From JANXQG01 sp963824275 (GTDB lineage: Bacteria > Planctomycetota > Planctomycetia > Pirellulales > Thermoguttaceae), in the NCBI GenBank assembly GCA_963824275.1, contig CAWGOT010000008.1:310001-374000 (forward strand): a DNA stretch of 64,000 nt, read 5' to 3'. Position 1 is the stretch's first letter, and each line of letters begins with the position of its first letter. The position numbers were made by a program, and so were the translations under genes. The notes beneath the pieces were generated by a model. It saw only the letters and a program-made list of their open reading frames with translations, searched no databases and was not told the DNA's origin. Shown here in pieces: positions 22,054-32,837 of this stretch.

Positions 22054-24500
22054 AGCCTCTCAGAATTATCGCCGTCGTAACCAGCATCGCAATGTTGGCC
22101 GTCTTGCCTTCTTCGCTCGTGGCCCAAGGGCCGTGGCAGCAGATCACGATGCCGACCGTCCGCGAGGCAGCCGCCTCGTTTCCCAAGCCGCCCAGGGAAT
22201 ATGGCGCCATCCACTGGGCACTGGGGTTCCCTCCCAGCGCGGAGCGGATCCGCGCGGACATCGAGCACATCGAAGCCAACGGCGCCAGCGGCTATATGAT
22301 CAACAGCGGCGGCAAGCAGCCCAAGTACCTTTCGCCCGAGTATATGGAACTCTTCAAGGTCGCCGTCCAGGAATGCAAGAAACACGGCGTGAAGATGTGG
22401 ATCGAGGGCGACGACGGTTATCCCGACGGTTTCGCCGGCGGCATGATCAGCCGCGACTATCCGCAGTTGGGCATGCAAGGGATTGTGGCCGACGCCCACT
22501 ACACGATCGACGGAGGGCAGACGCTTTCGATACCGCTGCCTCCGGATACGCTGGGCATTGTGGCCGGTCGGCGCCCCGCGGCAGCCGCTTCCGCCGCTGC
22601 GCCTGCGCCTGCTGCTGCTGCACCGGCGCCAGGGGCGAAAAAGGGGCCGCCAAAGGGCGGGACGACGCTCCCCCCGCGAGCGAGAACGTGCCGCTGCCCG
22701 CCGACGGCAAGTTCAAGTGGACCGCGCCCCGAGGCGGGATGTGGGAGGTCGCTTTTCAGGGCAGTGTGGGCGAGGCCCGCTACAGCGTCGCCTCCGGCCA
22801 GACGCTGACGATTCCGCTGCCGGCAGGGACGAAGAGCATCCTTGCCAATACCCGCGGGCGGGGCTCGCTGGCCGTCCGTGGCCCCGCGCCAAGGGCCGCC
22901 GCACAGCCGAGCACCGTACTCCCGCTGCCCGCCGACGGGCAATTCCAATGGACTCCGCCGGGCACGGGAACGTGGGAGGTCACCTTCGTCCGCCACCTCT
23001 ACCGCAGCTCGCCCACCCGCTACGGCCAGCGGGCCGACGGCACCCGCGACAAGGACAGCCTCTACTCGCTGATCGACTATCTCGATCCCCAGGCCACCGA
23101 CACCTATATCAAGCTGGTGTTGGAACCGCACGAGAAGGCGGCGGGCGAAGAGTTCGGCAAGACGATCCTCGGATTCCGCGGCGACGAGACCGACTTCACC
23201 GGCTTCTTACCTTGGACGCCCAAGCTCCTGGAGACCTTCCAAGCGCAAAAGGGCTACGACCTGAAGCCCTACATCGCCGAGTTTTTCGCCACGCCGATCT
23301 CGCCGGAGGCGCAGTGCGCGAGGGCCGACTACTATGACGTTTGGAGCGGCATGTTTCGCGACAATTTCTACAAGCGGATGGTGGACTGGTGCCGTGCCCG
23401 CCACATGGAATACATGCTTCACTTGAACCATGAAGAGACCATGTTGAACCGCAACGGCGGCGAGGACATGACCAAGAACGAAGGCTCATTCTGGCGCGAC
23501 ATGCGTTACGTCGGCGTGCCCGGAGTCGACAATCTCAACCAGATCGGGCCGGGCATCGTGGCCGATTTCCCCAAGCTTGCCGGCTCCGCGGCCCATCTCT
23601 TCGGCCGGCCGCAGGCCTGGAGCGAAGAAGGCGGCAATGCCGGGCGGAACGGCAAGTTCGTCTTCGACTACGAGCTGGTGCGCGGCATCAACTACATGAA
23701 TATCCGCGGCTTGAACACGCCCATCGAAGCCCCGCAAACGCCCGATCCGAGCTTCGCCACCGGCTTCTACTACAGCCGCGCCCAGTACTTGATGGCCATC
23801 GGACGGCCCGCCGCCCAGGTCGCACTCTATCATCCCACCGACAGCTACTGGCTCTTCGATCAGGAGGCCGATACCGTGACGGTCAGGCTGACGACGCAAT
23901 TGATGGAGCATCAGATCGACTTCGACCATATCGACCACGATACCCTGGCCTCGGTCTGCACGCTGGAAGGTGGAGGGCTGAAGAACCTGAGCGGCCAGAT
24001 CTACCGTGCCGTGATCGTGCCGACTTCGACCGTGATCCAGAAGAACGTGCTGGAGCGCCTGCGGGCGTTTGCGGCGGCTGGCGGCAAGGTGTTCTTTGTC
24101 GGCCGAACGCCCTCGATGGTGGTCGACAAGACGTTCTTGCATCCCGAGGCAGGCGCCCGATCTGAGCTTTGCCACGCTGGAACCTGCGCCCGAGATCACC
24201 GCGAAGGTGATCGCGGCCTTGCCCAAGCCCGACGTGAAGCTCGACGCCGCCTGTCCGCCCATCAAGTACCTGCATCGCTCGCTCAAAGACGGGGAGGTCT
24301 ATTTCTTCTTCAACGAGTCAGGCCAGAACCAGTCGCCGACCGCCACCGTGGCCGGCAGCGGCCAGGTGCAGGTCTGGGACGCGAACTCGGGAGGCATTGC
24401 ACCGCTAGCCGGCGCAACGGCCGAGAAGGACAGCATGCGATTCCCGCTCGCGCTGGCGCCGTACGAGTCGAAGTTCATCGTCATCGGCCCGGCGCAATGA
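22050..24500 (+). CDS. GH106-like exported glycosidase, possible alpha-L-rhamnosidase (frame errors near 22665 and 24157)
   Basis: Signal peptide (IIAVVTSIAMLAVLPSSLVA). It opens with FPKPPREYGAIHWALGFPPS and DIEHIEANGASGYMINSGG, the pattern of GH106 and related large TIM-barrel glycosidases. Further motifs are GVKMWIEGDDGYPDG, ILGFRGDETDF, PWTPKLLETF, QKGYDLKPYI and MLHLNHEE. A low-complexity Ala/Pro hinge at about 22570-22660 precedes two copies of an LPADGxFxWTxP module. The frame breaks after the hinge (probable lost G) and near 24157 (GGCGCGCCC read as GGCGCCC). It ends SKFIVIGPAQ. The start overlaps the GH2 stop, so the two are in one operon, likely attacking rhamnose-containing polymers. 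Confidence 0.8.
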
Positions 24501-24509
24501 AGCCGTGTC

Positions 24510-26502
24510 ATGCCAACCATCCCTGAAGCCTTCGCGATTGCCGTCCAACACCATCAGGCCGGCCGCCTGCAAGCGGCCGAGCAGACCTATCGGCAGATCC
24601 TCGCCGTCGAGCCGAACCATGCCGACGCCCTCTATCTTATCGGCGTGATTGCACACCAAGTGGGCCGGGACGCGATTGCCGTCGAGACCATCCGACGCGC
24701 GATCGCCTTGAAGGGCAATGTGGCGGTCTTCCATGTCAACCTGGCCAACGCCTTGAAGGGCCTTGGGAAGTTGGACGAAGCGGTCGCCTCCTACCGCCGG
24801 GCATTGGAGTTGCAGCCCGACTTTGCCGAGGTCTACATCAACCTGGGCAATGCCTTGAAGGAACAGGGCAAGGCGGACGGAGCGGTCGCCTCCTACCGCC
24901 GGGCACTCGAACTGAAACCCGACTTTGCCGAGGCCCACAACAACTTGGGCAACCTCTTGAAGGAGCAGGGCAAGCCGCAGGAGGCGATCGCCTGCTATCA
25001 CAGAGTGCTCGATCTGAAGCCGGACTACGCCCAGGCGCACAACAACCTGGGCGTTGTCCTGAAGGATCTTGGAAGGCTGGACGAGGCCGTCGCCTGCTGC
25101 CGCCGGGCCCTGGACCTGAACCCGAAATATGCCGAGGTCCACAACAACCTCGGCAACGCACTGGCGGAGCAGGGAAAGCTGGACGAAGCGGTCGCCTCCT
25201 ACCGCCGGGCACTGGAGCTGAAAGCCGACTTTGCTGAGGCCCACTACAACCTGGCCAATGCGTCAAGCGACCAGGGGAAGTTGGAAGAAGCCCTGGCCGG
25301 CTACCGCCGGGCGCTGGAATTGAAGCCGGATTATGCCGCGGCACACTGCAACCTGGGGCACGTGCGGAAGGAACTAGGCGATCTTTCCGGCGCGGAGGCG
25401 TCCTTCCGCGCCGCCCTGCAGCACGATTCCCGCTTCGCCTTCGCGCACTACAAATTGGCCGAACTGCTGGGCGGCAGACTCCCGGAGGAGGACCTGGCTG
25501 CCGAGCGGAAGTTGCTGGCGGGGGATTTTGCCTCCGGCGAGCACGGCGACCGGACGGACGTCGAGCGTTTGTTCCTGCATTTCGGCCTGGCCCATGTCTT
25601 GGACGTGCGGGGCGAATACGCTGAGGCCGCCGCGCACGCCGAGCGGGCCAACGCCCTGCAACTGGCCGATTGGCGCATGCGCGGCCGGGAGTACGACCCG
25701 CAAGAGCATGAGTCGCTCGTCACGCGGATGATCGCGGCCACCGATCCCGAGTTCTTCGCGCGGGTCGACGATTTTGGTCTGGAGAGCGAATTGCCGGTGT
25801 TCGTCGTGGGGCTGCCGCGATCGGGCACGACGCTCATCGAACAGATTCTGGCCAGCCATTCGCAGGTCTTCGGCGCGGGAGAGATCGAACTGGCCCGCGA
25901 CACTCTTGCGGCCCTCGGCGGGCAAGGCGTGGACCCGGTCGAGGGCCTCCGCCGCTTGGACCGCCCAACAGCCCGGGACCTGGCCGCGCGACACCTGGAA
26001 CGGCTGCGCGGACTCGAGTCCGGCCGCGCTGCGGATCGTCGACAAAATGCCCGACAACTATTTTTCCCTCGGTCTGTTGGCGGCCCTTTTTCCGAGGGCG
26101 AAGTTCATTCACTGCCGCCGCGATCTGCGCGACGTGGCCGTTTCCTGCTGGATGACGCATTTCCGTAAGGTCCGCTGGGCCAATGACCAGGCGCACATCG
26201 CTTCACGATTCCGCCAGTACCAACGCCTGATGGAGCACTGGCGGGCGGTCTTGCCGGCGCCGCTATTGGAGGTCGATTACGAGGAGACCGTTGCCGATCT
26301 GGAGGGCGTGGCGCGAAGGCTCGTGGCCTGGTGCGGGCTGGCCTGGGAGCCCGCGTGCCTGGCGTTCCACCTGGCGCAGCGACCGGTCCGCACGGCCAGC
26401 GCCGTCCAGGTCCGCCAGCCCGTCTTTCGGACCTCCGTGGCAAGATGGAAGCACTACGAACAGGGCCTGGGGCCGCTCTTTGCACAATTGGAAACTCACT
26501 GA
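24510..26502 (+). CDS. TPR-repeat protein fused to a sulfotransferase domain (frame error near 26001)
   Basis: Residues 1-300 are about nine tetratricopeptide repeats with the consensus GKLDEAVASYRRALELKPDF and AEAHNNLGNALKEQ. A linker leads to a sulfotransferase domain with the PAPS loop VVGLPRSGTTLIEQILASH at about residues 430-450. The frame changes near 26001 (TGCGCGCGG read as TGCGCGG) and continues with IVDKMPDNYFSLGLLAALFP and HCRRDLRDVAVSCWMTHF, the 3'-phosphate site. TPR-sulfotransferase fusions are common in bacteria and resemble tyrosylprotein sulfotransferases; protein or glycan sulfation is the inferred activity. It lies ten bases after the GH106-like gene. Confidence 0.88.
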
Positions 26503-26695
26503 AAACTGGGCGTGATGCTGGACTCGGGAGAACGCGGCTAGCGGCAAATCAGCCCGAACCCCTACGCCGGCGTTCACCTGTTGGAGGGGTATTCAGTTCG
26601 TTATGGAAATCGGCGCATTTGCGGCGAACGATTTGCGTGCCGGCGGCAACTACGATGATGGGAGCAAAAGGCAATGAAACAGTCGAAGTATTTTC

Positions 26696-28118
26696 ATGCG
26701 GGAAGCGGGATCCATTCAGAGTTACCTCAGCCAGATTAGCCGAGGACCCTTATTGACACACGGCGAGGAGATCGCCCTCGCCAAACACCTCGACGAATGC
26801 CGGAAACGGCTCTATCGGGGCATTCTCGCGACAGGACCCGGGTTGCAGGCTATCGCGGCGTTGCTGCAGCCGGTCTGCCAAGGGGACGTGCGAGTCGACC
26901 ATGTCGTCGAACTGGCAAGACCGGGGGCGAGCGAGCGAGGCCGCATCCTGGAATACTTGAAATCCGCCATGAGCACGCTCCAGGGCTTGCTGGCCGAAAA
27001 CCGGGCAGAGTTTGCCCTGGTCGCGGCGGACGATCAGCCGGCTCCCGTTCGCCGCATGGCTGCGCGGCGATTGATCGCACGACGCGCCGAGGCAACTCGC
27101 CTCCTGGAAGGCATGACCATTCGCCGACAACACCTGCGGCCGATCGTGGAGGCGATCAGGCAGGCTTCACAACGGCTTGACAACCTCAGCAGGAAACTCG
27201 GCAAGAAGCAGACCAACCCGCACTCGCCCACGCGCGGGGCCAACCTGCGAGCGGAATTGTCCCACTTGATGCAATCCGCCCTGGATACCCCGTCGGCCCT
27301 ACGCCGCCGAGTTCGCCAAATTGCCCAAGCGCAAGAAGATTACGAGGCCGCACGCACCGCTTTTTCCAACGCCAATCTGCGGCTCGCCGTCTCCATCGCC
27401 AAGCGCTACGCCAACTGCGGCCTGGGCTTTCCCGACCTGATTCAGGAGGGCAACGCCGGCCTGCTGCGGGCCGTCGATCGGTTCGACCACACTCGCGGGT
27501 ATGCGTTTTCTACGTATGCCACGTGGTGGATTCGCCGGGGAATAATCCAGGCCATTGCCGACCAAAGTCGCTTCATCCGGCTCCCGGCCGGGATGGGCAG
27601 CCAACTGGCCAAGGTCCAGGCGATCGCCGCGCGGCTCTTTCAAGCCCGCGGCACTCGGCCCAGCGTCGAGGAAACGGCGGAGGCGGCAGGGCTCTCGGCG
27701 GCCGAGGCCCGCCTCACCATGCGGCTGGGCCGCGAGCCGTTGTCTCTCGACCAGCCGATCCGCCAGCGGGATCAGAATTACCTGGGCGAATTGCTGCAGG
27801 ACCACCGCGTGGACGATCCCCTGCACGCCACCAACCAGGATCTCTTGAAATCCCGGATCAGCGAAGCCCTGCAAAGGCTCGATCATCGCGAACGGGCGGT
27901 CATCCGCCTCCGCTATGGTTTCGTCGATGGCCCGGAGCCATACGTTCCAGGATCTGGGCGAGATGTTCGGCGTTACCAAGGAACGGGTCCGCCAGATCGA
28001 GCTGAAGGCCCTGGGCAAGCTTCAATCGCCAAAGGCCGCAGGCAGGCTCGTCGGTTTCCTCGAAATGCCGCTGCAAACCGGCAGCCACGCAAGCCCTCGG
28101 GCGCTGCAGACGGCGTAA
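26696..28118 (+). CDS. RNA polymerase sigma-70 factor, RpoD/group 2 type (frame error near 27933)
   Basis: Begins with a region 1.2-like IQSYLSQISRGPLLTHGEEIALAKHL. A 250-residue spacer leads to region 2: FSNANLRLAVSIAKRYANCG, FPDLIQEGNAGLLRAVDRFD and YAFSTYATWWIRRGIIQAI, the last being the -10 recognition helix. Region 3 (TRPSVEETAEAAGLS) and region 4 follow: LDHRERAVIRLRYGFVDG, then in another frame RSHTFQDLGEMFGVTKERVRQIE, the -35 helix-turn-helix. The break is explained by GGCGCCCGG read as GGCCCGG. Core regions 2 and 4 are intact, so it should bind RNA polymerase. It could be the housekeeping or an alternative group 2 factor. Confidence 0.92.
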
Positions 28119-28311
28119 GAAAGCCGGTTTCGACACTTTTCGCAATTTGCGGTGTTCCATATAATGGATATCCGAGCCGCTCGTCTTTTCAACCCAAGAA
28201 AGCACGGCCCGCGCGAGTCTGCTCGGCCTAAGGGAGGTCCGTCAGGCTGTTCTGATCGCCTGTTTTTCGCATCCCTTGCCAAGCGCCGACCTGCTTTTCA
28301 AAGGACTAAAC

Positions 28312-28761
28312 ATGGGCATCTTCGCCGCGCCAGAATTTGGGGTTTCTGGCATCATCGTGGTAATCGTGCTGATCGTCTGGGCGGTGATTGTATTGCTCGC
28401 CGTAGGAGGGGTGCTGTTCGGAGCGCAGTTGCTGTGGCACAAATCGTCAAGAGCCAAGCGGGTGGCGGGCGGTCTGCTCTTGGTGGTGAGTTGCTTGTTG
28501 CCAGTCGTCTGCTATTTTGCTCCTCCTTATATCGTCCGTCTGGAATATGGCAATTATCCGATTGGGAGTTATGCCCGCAGTCGAATCAGGGAAGGCATGT
28601 CCGGCAACGAGGTGCTGATGCTGCTGGGGCCGCCGCAGAAGCGTTTCCGGGAAGCTGCCGATCGCGAGACCTGGATCTACTGGATGGACTCTTATGGCGC
28701 CGACTGGTTCGGCGTCGACTTCGGGCCTGATGAACACGTGACGGACACCTTTGGAAATTGA
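28312..28761 (+). CDS. Small membrane protein with a BamE/SmpA-like domain
   Basis: 149 residues. Two hydrophobic segments (GIIVVIVLIVWAVIVLLAVG at the N-terminus and VAGGLLLVVSCLLPVVCYF around residue 60) are followed by a soluble domain with RIREGMSGNEVLMLLGPP and ETWIYWMDS. This matches the BamE/SmpA pattern in which a short helix follows the GMS-xxEV-xxLLGPP motif. The start at ATG 28312 is chosen because AAAGGA lies just upstream; an in-frame TTG 36 bases earlier is less likely. The domain occurs in many envelope proteins, so a role in outer-membrane assembly is not established. Confidence 0.65.
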   Translation: MGIFAAPEFGVSGIIVVIVLIVWAVIVLLAVGGVLFGAQLLWHKSSRAKRVAGGLLLVVSCLLPVVCYFAPPYIVRLEYGNYPIGSYARSRIREGMSGNEVLMLLGPPQKRFREAADRETWIYWMDSYGADWFGVDFGPDEHVTDTFGN

Positions 28762-28769
28762 GCCCAAGT

Positions 28770-29876
28770 TTAAGCCGGTTGCAACTCGCGGAGCTTCTCC
28801 GGCACATGGAGGCAATCGGGCTCGGATTCCAGCGGGTCGCCGGTCACGCCGAAGGCGCGGGAACGACTGCCGCCGCAGATCGTGTTGTACTCGCAGACGC
28901 CGCACTTGCCCTTGAAACCGCTGGGCGTGCGGAGGCTGAGAAAGACGGGATGCTTCTGGTAGACCTCCACCACGTTGTCCGGGGGAAACCGGCCGCAACG
29001 AATGGGCAGGAAGCCGGCCGGCAGGATCTCGCCGGTGTTGCTGACGAACATGATCCCTTTGCCGTCGCTCACGCCCAAGGGGGCGCGGTGGCCGCGACGC
29101 TCGGAACTGTCACCGCCATGCGGCCCGGCCAGCGGATTGCCGCCGCGCTGCATGACAAACCGCCGGTAGTGCGGGGCCTCGGTGGTCTTCACGGCATAAG
29201 GCTTGGTCTGCGACCAGTGATATAGCTTCTCGAAGACCAGTTCGTACTCCTCGGGCTTGATCCGCTCTTCCTCCATGCCGCGGCCCACCGGCACGAGGAA
29301 GAACAAGGCCCACATGGCGATGCCCAAGGGCGTGAGGAACTCGGCCATCTCGTCCAAGCAGGTCGACATTCCGCCGGCAGACCGAGGTGTTGACCTGCAC
29401 GGCCATGCCCAATTCGCGGGCGGCCAGGAGCATCTCGCGGGTCCGCTGGAAACTGCCTTCCCAGCCGCGGAAGTAGTCGTGAACCTGGGCGCTGGGACCG
29501 TCGAGGCTGATGCCCAGCCGCTTGATGCCCGCCTCGCGAACCCGCGCGAAGGCCTCGCGCGTGGCCAGCGGCGTGGCGGAGGGCGTGAGGGCCATTTCCA
29601 GGCCCGACGCTGCGGCCGTGGGCGATCAGTTCCATCAGGTCGTGCCGCTTCAGCGGATCGCCGCCGGTGAGCACGACCATCGGCCGCTTGGGGAACTGGG
29701 CGATCTGCGACAAGCAGCTGCTTGCTCTGTTCCGTGCTGAGTTGCTCGGGATCGGGAGCTTCCTGCGCCGACGCCCGGCAGTGCTTGCAGACCAGGTCGC
29801 AGGCCGTGGTGGTCTCGTAATAGAACATCAGCGGACTGTGATCGAAGTCGGCTGTCGTGTAGGCCGCGTAATCCAT
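28770..29876 (-). CDS. Radical SAM/SPASM protein at the end of the ccm gene cluster (three frame errors)
   Basis: The N-terminus has MFYYETTTACDLVCKHCRASA, with the radical SAM cluster CxxxCxxC. VVLTGGDPLKRHDLMELI (GGDP motif), LTPSATPL and RLGISLDGPSAQVHDYFRG follow. The C-terminus is a SPASM-type region, CGVCEYNTICGGSRSRAF, that binds a further cluster. It resembles the TIGR04053/AhbC-AhbD-like group, some of which act in alternative haem synthesis. Breaks near 29712 and 29362 each show CAAGCAG on the plus strand where CAGCAG would restore QLLSQIAQF and NVDLLDEMAEF. A third near 29605 fits GGCGCC read as GGCC. The cytochrome context favours a haem role, but this is inference. Confidence 0.85.
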   Translation of the reverse strand: MDYAAYTTADFDHSPLMFYYETTTACDLVCKHCRASAQEAPDPEQLSTEQSKQLLVADRPVPQAADGRAHRRRSAEAARPDGTDRPRPQRRAWKWPSRPPPRRWPRARPSRGFARRASSGWASASTVPAPRFTTTSAAGKAVSSGPARCSWPPANWAWPCRSTPRSAGGMSTCLDEMAEFLTPLGIAMWALFFLVPVGRGMEEERIKPEEYELVFEKLYHWSQTKPYAVKTTEAPHYRRFVMQRGGNPLAGPHGGDSSERRGHRAPLGVSDGKGIMFVSNTGEILPAGFLPIRCGRFPPDNVVEVYQKHPVFLSLRTPSGFKGKCGVCEYNTICGGSRSRAFGVTGDPLESEPDCLHVPEKLRELQPA

Positions 29877-29895
29877 GCGAATTGTCCCAGGGACT

Positions 29896-29981
29896 GTAGG
29901 GTGCGGTCGAGTGCGCAGGGAAGACGCACCAGAACTTCGCGATCTGGTGGGCTGCTTCGCTGCGCTCGACCGCTACTCTAC
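29896..29981. repeat. Intergenic inverted repeat, GTAGGGTGCGGTCGAG type
   Basis: GTAGGGTGCGGTCGAGTGCG at the left is matched by an inverted arm ending CTGCGCTCGACCGCTACTCTAC at the right, separated by about 45 bases. It belongs to the same broad class of intergenic GTAGGGTG palindromes seen at 34417-34519 and 37068-37155. It sits between the radical SAM gene and the lipoprotein gene and could act as a terminator or be a miniature mobile palindrome. Confidence 0.7.
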
Positions 29982-29997
29982 GTCTCTCCAAGCGAGC

Positions 29998-30735
29998 CTA
30001 TTTGTCCACTTTGAGCGAACTGAGGAAGCCCTTGATTTCGTCGGCATGGGCGGTGATGGTCTTCTTCGGCCCGTAGCACTTGACGAAGTACAGGCGATCG
30101 TCGCCGGGGACTTGGAAGATCGCGCCGAGCATGCGGTAATCGGGGCGGGTAACGCCGGCCCGCCCCATCATCGGGCCGCGCGAGTCGTCGAACGTGCCCG
30201 CGAGATCGACGAGCATGATCTTGATCCCGCCGGCGTCGATGGTTCTCCTCGTTTTCCTTGTCCGGCTTGTCGCCGAACTGTCCCTTCCAGCGATTGACGT
30301 TGTCTTCCAGCGTGCCGCCGAGCATGGCTCACCGTGAGCCGGCCGTCCTCTTTGTCGCCTTCGGCCTTGGGGATGGCGAATTCGGCCTGCAGCATCGCGT
30401 TGTGGGCCTTGGCGAATCCACGATTTCGGCACGGTGAAATGAAGCGGTCTCGATGTCCAGCTTGCCGGTGTTCTCCAGCTTGGCATCGCCGCCGGCAGCC
30501 ATCGGCATCTGCATGCCGCTCATGCGGGTTCATCGGCATGCCCTCGTGCGGGTTCATCGGCTTCGCAGTGCTTGCGGGCTCATCGTTGTCGGCCGTCGCA
30601 TCGACCTTCGGCGTCTTCTTTTCCGTCGACGGATTGCGACTTGCTGCCTTCCCAGGACTGGGTCGACGAATCGCTGCAACCAATGCAAAAGGCGATTCCA
30701 AGGGACAGAAGAGCCATCGAGCGTAAAGTACTCAT
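29998..30735 (-). CDS. Uncharacterised lipoprotein downstream of the ccm genes (about five frame errors)
   Basis: The start at 30735 gives a lipoprotein signal peptide, MALLSLGIAFCIGCSDSS, with a Cys lipobox. Next come a Pro/Glu/Met-rich linker (PMNPHEGMPMNPHE) and a folded domain pieced together from several frames: LHFTVPKSWIR, AHNAMLQAEFAIPKAEGDKEDGRLTVS, MLGGTLEDNVNRWKGQFGDK, IKIMLVDLAGTFDDS, YRMLGAIFQVPGDDRLYFVKCYGPKKTI. I do not recognise a named family; the pattern resembles planctomycete hypothetical lipoproteins that sit near cytochrome or oxidase genes. Five of six breaks are repaired by adding GC at a GCGC site. Residues between frames are uncertain. Confidence 0.65.
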
Positions 30736-30977
30736 ATGTCATATTCGTTTTCCTCCTGTAATGTGGGATAGGTTTTAACCTGTCGGGTAGGATGATCAGT
30801 TTCCAGGTAGCATGTCCAATCCTGGGAATTTTAACAGATTTGTCTGTTTTGTCCAGCCTGAAACGTACACCATCATGCCCTGGGCGTGATGGAACAGTTG
30901 CCGTTCGCTCCGCGAAAGCCGCATCTTTCGCTCCAGCGAAAGGCAACACTTGCCTCCGTCACGCCGCCCGTTTCCTC

Positions 30978-31967
30978 TTATTTCGGGCGGTCAGCGTTTT
31001 TGGCGAGGCAATTGCAGGCGACTGCCGCGCGGCGGAAATGGAGCCAGCTTGCTCCGCCGATCAGGCCCAGCAGGATGGCAACGCCGCCCATTTGCCGTAG
31101 GTCATCCAAGGCAGCGGCAGCCGGCCCAGTTCGACCTGCAAGACCTGGCCCGCCGGGAATCTCTTGCCCGGCCGACTCGAAGACGACCGATTTCTCGCCG
31201 GCCGTCGGTGCGGCGGAGCAACTCGCAACGGACTTCATTCGGCGACTTGCCCTCGACGCGGACCGTGACGTTGGAACAGGGCAGGTCCAAGGGCCGCTTC
31301 CACGGCGACACCTCCTGGGTATTGCGGAGCACGTAGGTGTATCGCAGTTCCCGCTCGCCGGGCGGCCACGGAACGCTCGTGACGACCTTGTTGTTGACCG
31401 CCATGAACCGCCGTGCCGAAGAACTCCTGGTCGAACGTGGTCCGCTCGAAATCGGGCGGGATGGAAAGCTCCAGCGTCACCGGGTCGGCGCCGTCGTGGG
31501 CCGCCTCGCCGACGTAACAGGTGTGCGACGGGTTCTCCAGGAGCAGCGATTCCGTGACCTTCAGCAGTCCCGTTTCGGGGCGAATCGTGACGTCCATTTT
31601 CTTCAGCACCAGCGGATTAGGGCTGGCCACCGCGTCGCAGACCGAAAGGTCCGCGCGGGCGATCGGTTGCATGTCGGTCAAGCGGATCCGCGGGCCGGGG
31701 TAGAAGATGCCGTGCCGGGTGGCGCCGGCCTGGTAGACGACCCCATCGCCCACGGGCAGCCGCGTCGAAACGGAAGCGGCCTTGCTTGTCGGAAACGACT
31801 TCGCGAAAGGGGACGAACTGGCCTTTGACCTGCACCTGCAAGATGACCGTCACCTGGCAGGGCACCGGCGTGCCGCTGGAGGTATTGACGACCGTGCCCT
31901 CGATCGTGCCGGCAGCGGCCGGCGCGGCGGCCAGGGCGGCGCAGAACAGGAGGATTGCAATCTTCAT
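30978..31967 (-). CDS. Exported protein with a carboxypeptidase-regulatory-like domain and a C-terminal membrane anchor (frame errors)
   Basis: Starts MKIAILLFCAALAAAPAAAG (signal peptide), then GTIEGTVVNTSSGTPVPCQV and REVVSDKQGRFRF, a CarboxypepD_reg-like beta-sandwich. Frames then pass through GVVYQAGATRHGIFYPGPRI, VTESLLLENPSHTCYVGE, VNNKVVTSVPWPPGERELRYTY, SNVTVRVEG, and a final membrane helix VAILLGLIGGASWLHFRRA. The breaks near 31762, 31400, 31214 and 31165 are each repaired by GC at a GCGC site. It follows ccmD in the operon, so it may help in cytochrome c maturation or haem delivery (inference). It was not recognised as a standard Ccm protein. Confidence 0.7.
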
Positions 31968-31990
31968 AGTCCGACTTTCGACGGGAGTTA

Positions 31991-32147
31991 TCACGCGGCC
32001 TTTCGCCGCGACGGTGCGCTGTTTCTCGAACTGTGCCTGCAGGGCCTCGGCCGTCCGCCGCAGGCGGCGTTGTTCGCCGCCCAGTCGCAGCATGTAGGCC
32101 AACACGGCGAACCAGACAACCAAATAGGCGGTCATGAAAGTGAGCAT
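31991..32147 (-). CDS. ccmD: CcmD-like small membrane protein
   Basis: A short protein with one membrane helix (MTAYLVVWFAVLAYMLRLG) followed by a basic, charged tail (QRRLRRTAEALQAQFEKQ), typical of CcmD, which stabilises CcmE on the CcmABC complex. It directly follows ccmC and has AGAGGAA upstream of the ATG at 32147. As read, the frame runs without a stop into the next signal peptide. If GGCCGCGTGA was GGCCGCGCGTGA, tandem stops TGA TAA appear at 31993-31988. I take that as the true end; a real fusion is the alternative. Confidence 0.7.
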
Positions 32148-32159
32148 AAGGTTCCTCTT

Positions 32160-32822
32160 TTATTTGGAGTCCCTATCTTGCAAATCCTCCAGCATGTCGG
32201 CGATGCGGAGTTGCGATCGCCGCAGCAGCAAGAGCATGGTAAAAAACACGGTAAAACAGACAACGCTGATCAACAGCACCAGTGCGCATGGAAGGTTCCA
32301 TGTGCGGGCTCTTGGGATGGATGCCGCGGAACCAGCGCGTGGCCATGACCACCAGCGGCACGTCCAACACGCCGACGATCGCCACGATCGCGCCCAGCCG
32401 CGCCCGGCGGTGCGGGTCGTCCACGCCGCTGCGGAGCACCAGGGCCGCCGAATACATGGCCCACAGCACAAAGGCGGTCGTCAGCCGCGGGTCCCAGGTC
32501 CACCAGGTGTTCCAGGCGGCATGGGCCCACAGCGAACCGGTGGCCAGCGTCAGGCTGCAACACGAGCCAGCCGATTTCCAGGGCGGCCCGCGACCAATGG
32601 TCCCAGGCCAGGTCGCGGCGAACCAGGTACATCCCGCCCGTGGCGGCCATCAACACGAACGAGGCCAGCCCCATCCAGGCCACGGAGACGTGGATGTAGA
32701 CGATCCGTTGGGCAGTGCCCATCGTCTCTTCCGTCGGGGCCAGGAGAAAAATGGCGGCGATCGCCGTCGCGACCATCGCGGCCGCGACGTCAGTGCCAAA
32801 GGCGATTGATAGGTGCAAGCAT
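32160..32822 (-). CDS. ccmC: Haem exporter/transfer protein CcmC (frame errors)
   Basis: CcmC passes haem to CcmE in System I. Motifs run TMGTAQRIVYIHVSVAWMGL, GGMYLVRRDLAWDHWSRAA and, after a break near 32565, the tryptophan-rich haem motif AWNTWWTWDPRLTTAFVLW. VMATRWFRGIHPKSPH comes next and then the end LLLLRRSQLRIADMLEDLQ. The proposed start at 32822 (GAGGAC upstream) needs GC restored at TGGCGCAC, read as TGGCAC, giving MLAPINRLWRTDVAAAM. Another break near 32287 lies before the final helix. It lies between ccmB and ccmD in operon order. Confidence 0.88.
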
Positions 32823-32837
32823 ATCTGTCCTCGGTAT

